Of a stretch of 64,000 nucleotides of DNA, positions 38,322-49,003 are shown piece by piece. The notes beneath the pieces were generated by a model. It had not been told where the DNA came from and searched no databases. It saw only the letters and a program-made list of their open reading frames with translations. Numbering within the stretch: the first letter of the stretch is position 1; each line of letters opens with the position of its first letter. Source of the stretch: Dillenia suffruticosa. Its lineage: Eukaryota; Streptophyta; Magnoliopsida; Dilleniales; Dilleniaceae. Location: assembly GCA_033439265.1 (NCBI GenBank), contig JAVTVX010000017.1, forward strand, positions 1,521,001 through 1,585,000. The letters are read 5' to 3'. Both the position numbers and the translations under genes were made by a program.

Positions 38322-41300
38322 TGCAGAGAAGTTGAAGTTGATTGAGGACTTGGGCCGAGAGTGAGAGACTTGAAGATCTTGATCACCTATTATGTTAATG
38401 ATGAAGCTGTCTCTTTCGGGCTGGTGCATTCTCATCAAGCTCTTGCAATGCAAGATTCCTTCGCAGAGCAAGTTTAAGGCTATCATGTGTGTCATATGAT
38501 TTGTGAGTATATAAAAAGGTTAAGATTTTATCCAGTCTCTTGAATTATTTTATCCCTAAGGGAAGCTAATCAAAGAGCATATTTAGAAGCAAGCAAAGCA
38601 CAGCATATTTTGGTGTAAAAGTCCATGTGCCCAAATTATTTGTCTGGGCTTCTCTTGTCCTCTACAAGTACTATAGTTTATTGTTGGAGAATTTTTAATC
38701 ATACATTATATTAGTTCGTCCAAAAGCAGCATCATGGAGTGGAAGCATTTAGACACCAGTAACTTTAAAGTACAATTGGCTTTGGACAGGAGCTTTTCCC
38801 TTCTAACACTCATCTTATTACTAAAAAGAAAATAAGTAATAGGTCATATTGATCGAGTTTTATAGTCTGGTGGTACCAGTTTTCTCTCCGACCAATATTT
38901 TAAAAATCCCAAATCCTCCCTGTCCTCGTGTATGCTAAGTACCAAAAAAAAAAAAAAAAAAGATTAATGGATATTGTTAAGTAAGTTTCTTTTGATACAT
39001 GGCCAAATACCCCCTAAACCCCCTCCTCCAAACTGACTAAGAAAAGTTGTGTAAGCCAATGAGTGATTGATTTTAGAAGTAATGAAGTCCAAGGTCAATA
39101 ACTACAGAGAATACATGATTGAATCCAATGGTGTAACAATGACTAAAGAGTGCAAAGAGAATGATGAGATACCAGTCCTGTCCCCCTAACACAGCCTTCA
39201 AAGGTCATAACCACTGGAAAATTGAAATCGGTGGGGACCTATATTTGATACAGAGGACGTTCCAAAAGAAGCATGGCCCAACTTTTGGTTCACTTCACCG
39301 GTGTCATGTTTCATATCATTTTAATTGGTCATGAATTAATGTCAAATAATGTCTTTTTCTCAAAATTACTTTATAATGAGTCAAGAGAGATTCTTGGCTT
39401 CCATTTAAAAGCACAAAAAATGGGAAGAGGAGAAAAGATGAGAGGTTGGAGAAGACTTGTTTCAAATGATTACTGGAAGTGAAGAGCTTGAGATCATGAT
39501 TGGTTAAAGACACAATGATGCCTTCGTACCTTTCTTCCCAAGATTTAAGAAGTTGGACAAAGGTGCCTTAAACCGACAATCTCTTAATATCTTATTGAGA
39601 GGGTTTAAGCTCCCCCCCCTTCCCCCAACAAAAAAAATAGTCGTATGTGATTAAAACAAAGTTGTACTCTGAAAAAATAATCTTAAAAAAATGATCAGGA
39701 GGGAGGGTGAAATATTGTGGGCGTATGATTAACTATATGGGCCAGATGAGCTCTCGATTGCACCCGACAAATCAACTAGTGTTGAGTATCAAACGTTTGG
39801 ATGCCACATTGGGCCTAGGAGCTTACACCACAAAAGATTGGACCCAAAACAAAGCCCACATGGGATTATCAACTCTCCCAAGCTAGAGCTGGTGCAAAGA
39901 ACCAAGTTAATTATGAGAAACATTTGATGTGGGAAATTGGATCTTGTTTGCCTTCCGCTGCACTTGTCAATGGAGGGTACATCTTGTTTCAAAATGTTTA
40001 GCGGGGCATTTGAAATTTGTACTCTTTGAAGATTTATGATCTGTATTCTCTGCAATCTGTGAGAACAGAACACTCTTTAAATTTTTTACATGGTCATTTA
40101 TTTTTGACATGCCGTGAAGTGATAGTAATAAATACCGTCACACAATGTCCGGATTGAAATTTTCTGGTGCTTGTATTTAAGTCTTTAAAAGAAAAGGCGG
40201 GTCACCTCAGTCACAGTTTCAGTTTCAGATTGTTGTTCATATCTACGGCTAATGTAATGTGTATGACTGTCACCGTGTCACATATTTAATAGGCCAATCG
40301 TTATTTTTTCTGCCTAATATTAATCCCCGGGGGCCCCCCGGGGGGGATGAAATTGGAGAGCAGAACACACGACTCTTTTGATTAAAATATCAAATGTGAG
40401 TATTGAGAATAGAAAAATCAACATAAAAAATATCGACTCTTAAATTGAATCTAATAACTATTCAAATCATATTAATTAAATTTTTGAATGTTAATTATCG
40501 ATTAAAAAAATTGAACAATATAATGATACTCAATATCTTAGACGTTGGACACGCATTGGCATTGGTGTATTTTAGTTAACTTCTATATAAAATTCTCAAA
40601 AACATACCTATTGGTTTTTTTTGGTCTTCCGAATTTTCATATTCTAGCAAAATAGCCAACTGTTAATTTCGTATGGCATGCTCGGAAACACAGCATCAAA
40701 AGTACAGATAAAACACAGCGCCCAAATGGAAGGAAATTTAAACAAGCAAAGCATAAGTTCAAACCAAACAGATCTACCCACTGAAACATAAGCTATGGTA
40801 AACCAGCCCTTTTCTTTGGGGGTTAAAAAATGGTTTGGGGGAGACATCATGGTCCATGCAGAAGAAGCCCGTAGGCCTGGAAGCTTTGAAAACCATTTTG
40901 CTCTAATTTCTAATTATAATATTAAAAATATAAATAATTCTTATTTGGATCACTTTTAAAATATTTTTGTATTCAAAAGGTTGGACCAACCACATACGCG
41001 ATAAATAAGACGGTCAAACCTCTTTGAACAGAAATAGTTTAGAAGTAAGTTAACGTTGTACTGATATAGAATTAACAAAATACTAACGTGACACCAAAAT
41101 GATAGTTCCAACCTCCTTGACTAAAAACCTAAGATGACAATTATTTATTTCGTTAACACCTCGTAAAGATTTTCTCATATTTATTCATTTTTTCGATGAA
41201 ATTGTTTTTTTTTTTTCCTGCAAAATCATTTTCAATAGATATGAAAAAAAAAAAATCATAATACTACTCAGAAGCAGATCTACAGAAAGAAGGCTATAAC

Positions 41301-42683
41301 CACAAAACATCCTTCATAAAACAAATTACATGCCTTTTGGACAGGAACAAAATCTGAATAGCTAGCATTAGCGACTAGAAGAGAATTTTATTTTTATTTT
41401 TTTCTTTTTTCGGCTAAGTAACTAGGAGCGAATTTAGAAGAAGAAAAAGGTGGGACAAAATAGAAAACTTTACTCCCTAAAGCAGGGCAAGTATATGATT
41501 CATGGGGGTTCACTTTTTCCTCTTGTTCCGATTTTTTTTTTTTTTAATAAAAATTTAAATATGGGATCATCAAATTAAGAGATGAGTATTTGTACCATTA
41601 GACTGTTCCGTTATTGTTTCATTAGATTGTTCTATTAGAGATTCTGGTTCCCAACTATGCTTTATAGACAAAGAATTGTATTGTATGCCCGGGGGGACAA
41701 GATATCCTAACGTTGGATTAAACAATATCTACGGTTGTCATTCCATGTTAGGCAATTGCAGCATGAATTCAAAATTCAAAGTTTAAAAAAAAGGATAAAG
41801 CCTCAAATAATTTTGGGCTCTAATGTTCATTCACTAACCCTTCGACAATGTGATATTTATATCGTTCTTCTAAACAATCGTGCCCATCGTTGCATCCATA
41901 TGTTGGATTCTGTTTGCAAGAATTTGAATTAATTTCAGTGTCCATTTGGGGTCATGCTCCGAAAATGTACCTACGCTAAACAAAATCGAAGAAAACCAAT
42001 CATAAACCTGTCAACGCTTGCTGACTCTTCCCGAATCTCAGTTCATTGAATACAACAGTGGAGGACCATTAAGGTTATCTAATTTTAATTTAATTTAATC
42101 AAAAGCACAAGATTTTCAGTAATCTTGCTTGGGATTTTCGACGGGGGTAACATGTACTTATGCTCCTTCTATGAGTTGTCTCATTTGCTTAAGTGCCTTT
42201 TCCCTAGAATGGTTTCTGCGTATATTTATTAAATATAAGTTGAAGAGAAGTCCAAACGCTTGGTCCAAAGAGAAGTAATCAATTTGCATATGCTCAGGCA
42301 GACCCCCCCATGTGTGCTGCAATTATATACCCATTCTTTTTATCTTCAGTTACAGTGTTAAGGCTTCTCATGGTCAAGACTGACTCTCCCGCACGACCCA
42401 TCAATAATAGGCACTTTTAATTCATTAAGATGTAAAAGAAAAAGAGATATGTTGATTATTCTTAACAGAAGAACATTGAATTATGATTGATATGCTACAA
42501 TTAGGCCATGAAATGGCCTATCTGGTCCCCAACCGGTGGTTGTCCCTATATTATGTTGCAGGTCCAACTTTTCTTTCATGAGTAACTGGGGACCCACCGG
42601 GAAATAAAGGGACCAAAAGTCTAATCACCGAAAGAGAAGTGCCCATTTGAAGGTGACGAGTCTTAGTCAACTCTTTATTTTTT
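38322..42683. other. Long intergenic region
   Basis: No gene was supported over more than 4 kb. It contains an A run at about 38943-38961, a C-rich run near 39611-39625, a GC palindrome near 40325-40347 and a CCCGGGGGG phrase near 41689. A possible short SINE relative lies near 41531-41603: a T run, then AATTAAGAGATGAGTATTTGTACC, between two TGTTCCG copies. Open frames are below 100 aa and have no motifs. Confidence 0.55.
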
Positions 42684-42805
42684 GTTTTTATTTTTTTTAA
42701 CCATACCGATCGATAACATAATTTCTTTTATATTCAAATCGAGAATCGAAATAAAAAACTTAATTAAGAGATTTAATATCACATCTTAATAGATCAATTA
42801 TTTTA
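42684..42805 (-). mobile_element. SINE-like retroposon, copy C
   Basis: The 122-base insertion starts with T-rich sequence and carries ACCATACCGATCG, TAACATAATTTCTTTTAT, TTCGATTCTCG-like (minus-strand) and TTAATTAAGAGATTTAATA blocks in the same order as copies A and B. It is flanked by the 12-base direct repeat TCTTTATTTTTT at 42672-42683 and 42806-42817. Part of the middle is missing relative to copy B. Confidence 0.7.
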
Positions 42806-42817
42806 TCTTTATTTTTT

Positions 42818-43120
42818 ACTTTTAATTGTGTAATTCAATGCACTCTCTCCGTCACATGGTGTCACATAAATTCTAGTTTAGCAACAAAAAAAATATATTT
42901 GTTTATTTTGATAAAATTTAAAATTTCATAATTGACGATCATCGTAGAAATTTCTTGGCTTATGAATATAAGTTATTCAGTACGGCATCCAATCCTAATA
43001 ATCTAAGAAATCGCCATGTTCGTTTATAGTCGTTGGACATATCTTAGTTGGACAATAATAAACGCATGCATGCGACTGTGCAGTTAACCTAAAGTTGAAG
43101 TAATCAAACAAAAATGTCAA

Positions 43121-43157
<37 letters not shown>

Positions 43158-43515
43158 CGTTACGTATTCCTTTTTCTGAAAAGTATGATAAGATTTGAAT
43201 TAGTAATTTCAGATCAAAAGAAAAAAATTTTAATACTAGTGAATTAAAAAACCTCTAGTTACACGCACTGTAGCACATGGGCATATGATATAGATTAGTG
43301 TATATAATTAATGGGCATACGACATAAGAAAAATGGGCCTTATGATATATACATCTCTAAGCAATGATCCTTATATTATAAGAAAACTCATGAAAATAAT
43401 TATGCACACGGGCAAGAGAAAGGGAAAGATGAGGTTAGCTGAGTTGAGCTAACCCAGATATCAAACCATGTCATTACATACAAATTTAAAACCAACCTGA
43501 ACATATTAAGCACCT
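42818..43515. other. Intergenic with (AT)n tract
   Basis: AT-rich DNA with a perfect (AT)n microsatellite at about 43130-43156. No gene was seen before the 3' end of the zinc-finger gene. Confidence 0.6.
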
Positions 43516-46038
43516 CTAATCAAGAACTTTGTAGAGCACAACAAAACAAGGAAGGATAGCCCTTGGATTAAAAACGAACAATTCTTCGAGATTGGAGTAC
43601 AAGCCGGCTTTTCCGCCCAAAGAATCGTACGAGCCAGTGCCACTAGCCGACAGGCCATCCTCCTCCGGTGCGGCATCATCCGCAATATGCCTCACTCTCC
43701 CAGCTATCACACGACAGACAAGCATAGCTCTGCGACCCTCCGATCTTCCCAAGCAATCATGGGCCCTGCCACTACTCGCCGTGGTCCTCACACCCCTGCA
43801 GTGCTGATCGCGATCACGATCCCCGTTCCCTATTTTGCCCTGAAATCCGTGGCGTATGATGGTGCACACACCGCAGCCAGGCAGGGATGCGCACAGGCTA
43901 GTGGAGCCACGCCCGCCGAGGCTGCAGGCCAATGTAGTGCAGTGGAACCTCAGAAGCTCGTTCCCGTCGGCGGCGCATCTGGGGATTTTCTTGGCGTTGG
44001 TGAGCGCACGAGTCTTCACTGTGTCACGGCAGTCCTCGAACCGTTGGATTGTGCGCTGCGTATTGTGGACTTTTAATATCCGTTCGATCTTGTAGATGGG
44101 ACTGTCCTTTTTTAGCCAGCTCGATTTGAAGATTATTTCCACAATGTTTCGACCCGAATCTTCAGGACCCAGTTCCGACACTGTGCCCACATCAAAACCA
44201 ACCCATATTATATTTAAAATTTTTTAATTTTATCAAATCATAGACAAGATCCCATATGGTTGATCGGTCTACGGAAAATCAAATTATTCAGAATTATTTT
44301 ATAATTCCAATTGTGGGTTAGATAAAGATTGTCGGTGGGGTCATGGTATCAGCTATATATGGTACAAAGTCTAACAATTGATTTAACAAATTTAATCATA
44401 TGGGGTGCAGTAAATGACATATATATCCAAAATTTTAGTACAATGAGCTCTAATATCTTGGCCCCGGGGGTGGGGGGACTATCTCTCGAAAAATGTAGAT
44501 CCAGTCCATGCTTATGCTCCTACTATTTTATTTTATATATTTCGTTTTACCATTGGTTGGCGATTGGAGGATTTAGGCATTGTTCATGTCTATTTCTTTT
44601 TCATACGGCAATTATTGATAGCTAGTGGCCTAGGGCTGACAAACCAGCTCAGGAGAAAATAAAGATTCATTGAAGTACGTCCAGAAAAAAAATAAAAAAA
44701 GAAAAGAAACTTTTGAGCTACTTTGCGTAGGGACAAAAATATTATTGATAGCTTGCTTCCGTATGCAATTGGTATAAAATTTGTGAATGAAATATGCGAT
44801 TGACTTTGTGACAAAAAATATTACAATGATTAATAATTTAACATATTTGCCTTTAAAAATTAAATTTAATTTGGCTATCAAACACAACCTTAAAGTCCAT
44901 AGACCTTGAAATATTATGTTTTTATTTTTTTTAAAATTTTTTGTGGGGTGGTAATGTTTCTTTCATTCTGGCTCCAACTTTGGTTAACTCTACATTTTAA
45001 TTTATTAATTTAAAAGTATAATTATAAATATATATTATATTTCGATGCACAAAATTCCGGATTTACCACAAAGTTACGCTAAATTTACCCCTATAGAAAA
45101 AGTGATGGCTTCAATCTCTATACAACCTTTATTGACTAAACTGAGATGATCCAACGCCATGTTTTATGCACATCACTCTTATGACAGACGGGAGTAAAAA
45201 GAAAAAGGGAACGCTGCAAAACCACAGCAAACAGCACCAGCAAAATCTTTCTCTATTGACCCCAAAATAAAAATAAAAAAAACACAATTTTTTCAATAAC
45301 AAAGTTTAAGGTAAATTCCTTGTAGCATAGTCTAAAATTAGGAGATGATACTAACCAGCATGTCGAACAGCTTGATGAAGTTCTAAACTTTCGACTTTGG
45401 GAAAAACCTCTCCACACTCCGAACAAGCACATGTGGTAGCTCTTGGAATTATTGGGTATCTGATTAATTAAATTACCATCAGATTTTTCTAGTTAAAAAA
45501 TAAAAGCCTAAAGTTTTTGAAAAATATATATACATTAAATATATGTTCTGCACTATACAAACCTGCTAGGATCAACGATCATGTGACACTCAGCGCAACC
45601 AGAGAGCTTCCTCAAATGCACTCCTCGGGAAGATGATGACGTGTAATGCCCACCGCCGTTGGATCTCAACGAAGCAGAATTAACGGAACGAGTTGAAGAC
45701 CCGGAATTTCCCTTGCGGCTCAGTAACCCGGTTTCCTGACCCAGTGAGCTATTTTCAGGCGAGGAGTTATCAGCTCTGTGAACAACTCTGGTGTTTCCAT
45801 GAACAACGTCTCTTATACTGCATATTGAGCTACACGAAGAACCCAACTTTGAATACCCAACGTTTTTCTTCGATGGATCGTGAACATGTGAGCCTTCGAT
45901 CTGTTTGCAAGTCAAAATGTTCTTGATTTGGTCCCATGACGATGGTTGCTTCGGTATCTGTTGTTTTTGCTTCCTCTTCTTCTTCGATTGTTGCTTCTTC
46001 GTCTCGGAAGCCTCTGGTAAGAAATTTAGAAGAGCCAT
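43516..46038 (-). CDS. C2H2 zinc-finger protein with PARP-like C-terminal domain
   Basis: Three minus-strand exons: 45563-46038, 45356-45459, 43516-44180. They total 1245 bases, or 414 aa, with GT-AG borders and matching phase. The N-terminus is Lys/Gln- and Ser-rich and is likely disordered and nuclear. A single C2H2 finger lies at Cys171, Cys174, His187 and His192 (C-x2-C-x12-H-x4-H). From about 195 the segments track PARP catalytic domains such as tankyrase: LLRFHCTTL (His273), IIRHGF (about 301), GVRTTASSGRAH (about 323), RRAMLVCRVIAG (about 343) and LEELFVFNPRAILPCF (about 391). The first PARP catalytic His is present. The usual Gly after it is Cys, and the Tyr position is changed, so transferase activity is doubtful. 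From memory it resembles Arabidopsis At1g75710, At4g27240 and At5g54630, a family of unclear function. Confidence 0.85.
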
Positions 46039-46146
46039 CAAGAAGGGAGGGAGAGGGAGAGGGAGAAGGAGAGGGGGAGAGAGGGAGAGGGGGAGAGATG
46101 GTCTGGAGCGCTAATACTGAGAGGTTGTGCCTTTTAATGGAGGGGG

Positions 46147-46185
<39 letters not shown>

Positions 46186-47409
46186 TTTTTTATTATTTTT
46201 TATTTATTTATTATGGGATAGAAGTTCATTTAATATCGAGTTTCATTTGTGGCCTGCAATCCCACTATTAGAGTAACTCTTTCGTTTGTCCTATACTAAA
46301 TATGGTGTCCGTTGCTCCACACAATCCCAACTTGATCATTTTTTTATGCTGACAAATTCTTGACCTGGTAAACCACAAAGTAGGTCAATCCAATGGTTGC
46401 AACTAATTTATATGGTCTGGGTTCCCACCAAGACTACAATCAACGGATGCGATGGACAAGTGATGGCCGTCAATGGCTTCCATTTTCTATTACTATTATA
46501 AAACCTATGATATGGTTTTATATTATTCTATGGCTTTTTACCATGTTTTGATTGACGAAAAATAGTATTATATAAACTAAATAAATAAATATAAAAAATT
46601 TTATTTAATATTATTAAAAAATTAAAATTTTATAAGTTTGGATAATTTTAAATTATTTAAAATATTTATAGATTATTTTTTTTTTAAGTTGCTGAGATGG
46701 ACTTCAGATGAAATTTAATTCATTTGATGTTTAATTCATTTTTTTCTATTTTTTTTTTAAGAAAAGGATTCTGAAGGTTGTTTTAGAAAATTTTACTTGC
46801 TTTCCTCGATTCCTTTTAAGTTAGTTTTGGAGCAAAAAGTTTATTATAATTTAAGTGTTATTCTTGTATTTCAGAGTGTGTGTTTTAATTTTTTTTTTAT
46901 TCTCGTTTAATGATAAATGCCTTTTACATTTTTTGGAAAATCAATAAGAAAGAGAATTAGAGGATGATTTTGAGAAAAGGATAATTTAATCAAATAATTT
47001 TATAATTAAAGCCATTAAATATATTTCTTGATTCTACACCTAACATGACATTTAAAAAGAGGAATAGAGGGAGTATAAATTTCACTATTTTAGACATGGT
47101 ATTTTTCGATGCAATATGTTCATATTATGGATCAACTCTCATAATGGTGTTATATTGGTGTTTGGGATATTGGCTGTCAATTTCGAGTAAGGGGACAAGT
47201 AGTTGAATAATGTGGGTAGGAATAGGGCATTTAGCCAATGCCCATGTTGTGGTTGCGTAGCGTATGATGGAGGGTCCAGATTCCAGAGTCGGAGCTAAAG
47301 GAAAAAGAGCTACAGCCAAACGAATAGACACCATATTATCCACCCAGAAAGAATAGCGACTGCTTTGCTTGTGCCGAATGCCAATTTTTTTTCTTCCAGA
47401 GTCTCCCCA

Positions 47410-47443
<34 letters not shown>

Positions 47444-49003
47444 GAAAAAGGTGAGGACATCTTTCACCTGGAGTGGTTAGAAGTCAGATACAAGTTTGGC
47501 CAACCATTTGTATAAACTAAAGATTAGTGCACGAAAGTGGTTCCAGTTCCCTTTGGGACCAGATTACTCTGTATCTGATCCACCATGACATGAGACTCAA
47601 CAGTAGACCCAGTAACGAGTACTAAAATAAATAAATAATTCATGCAGGGTACAACTAAAGTGTTACAAAATGCTGCCGAAAAACTAACCTTATATTTGTT
47701 AGGAAATATCTTGTGTTGGTGCCTACAATACAGCTTGTGCCACCTGTGGAACTAACATTAACGGAAGTACAATTATGGGATTTTTCGGACCTAATTGATG
47801 TGAAAGTGATGTGATTTTGACTTGGGAGCACTTTGATCACCAAGATAAGACGGCAGGGTAGGGATTGCATCTTAGACGAGTCCCTATATTTGCGACGGAG
47901 GGGTATGCATTTAAGGTGGTCGATTGGCTTAAATAGATGAGATGTGCGCTTGGATTTTGTTGTTTCTCGACCCTTTTTGCTCATTGGATGAGGTTCGTCG
48001 CCATTCTCCGTCAATTCAAGGCCAGAGTTCTAGTTTGTTGCTCCTACGGCTTAGATTAGTGAGCTTTTGGATTTTATTTTGTTTTCTGTTTCCATCGCTG
48101 ATTGCATCGCCTCTGTTGCATCTATTTTTGGATGTGTTTAGTCTCTTTTTTTCTTCTTTTTTTTTTGGTTAAGGGATGTGTTTAGTCTCCAAGGGTACGT
48201 GGTTGCACCTTAAATGGCGCGGACCTTCGTGCTCCTTTGTCTTCTTGGGCTTTCCACACTTTAGAACAGGAAAAAAAAGGTAAAAACTAATCCTCAACAC
48301 AAAAGCTATTCGTGGGCTTCTATGGGCTTTGTCCATCAAGTGATGGGCCTACTCGGTGGGGACGTAAATGAGGCCTTGTTGGCGACAGCTGGCAGGGATT
48401 TCAAATCTCAAGTTTGAACAAAGAAAAGAAAGGAAAAAGAAAAAGCTAGTCCCCAACACTGGAGGTATTCGTGGGCTTCCATGGGTTTTTCCATTGAGTG
48501 ATGGGCTTATGGGCGGTAGTGATTCAAATGAGGCCTGGTTGGCGACAGCTGGCAGGGCTTTCAAATCTTGGAGCCTTGTCCAAGCAAGCTTGGCTTTATA
48601 AATCCATGGGACTGCGAGTAGCCAAACCCAAAGGCCAGAAACCGATTATAGGGTTTCGATCGATCCCAACCGCCCAGCGTCCCCTTCTGATTTGCAGATT
48701 CAGGAGATGAAGTTAGGACATGCCGTATCCTGGTAATTCTCACAACCTCAAAAACGACAAGAGGACGCAAGACAGTGCAGTCGGAGACCCACGACCAGTG
48801 GTGAGTACCTTCATTCATTCGATCAACTGCTATTCTGGAAACTCTACAAGGGTTCTCCTTCATTATTGATTTTTGCACGCACATCTACGCCTTCAATTGA
48901 TTCTCCTTTCGCCGTCATTCTTGGAATTTTTTTTTCTATATTTTCAGTACAAATTTGGGGTTCTCTCTCTGAAGAACCCTGAAATCAATCGAGAGAAAAA
49001 GAG
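46039..49003. other. Intergenic: zinc-finger gene promoter side and TRM6 upstream region
   Basis: The 5' leader of the zinc-finger gene is GA-rich (46045-46179). The rest is AT-rich, with a (CT)n tract at 47411-47441, a tandem duplication at 48269-48580 and T-rich DNA near 48150. Frames at 47125-47460 and 47655-48014 have no recognisable motif. Confidence 0.55.
48269..48580. repeat. Tandem duplication, ~165-bp unit
   Basis: TATTCGTGGGCTTCYATGGG occurs at 48307 and 48476, and GGCGACAGCTGGCAGGG occurs at 48381 and 48541. The matching order and offsets of 169 and 160 show two adjacent copies that differ by small indels. The copies end about 420 bases before the TRM6 start codon. Confidence 0.85.

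Noticed and set aside
41524..41610. Possible fifth SINE copy flanked by TGTTCCG
   Set aside because: Only a 7-base flank and one short shared block, too weak to list as an element.
43592..44095. Plus-strand frames of 71-129 codons
   Set aside because: They are antisense shadows of the third exon of the zinc-finger gene, whose minus-strand frame matches a known family.
47655..48014. Open frame of 119 codons (-)
   Set aside because: No family motif, no splice partners and no codon or conservation clue. It most likely arises by chance.
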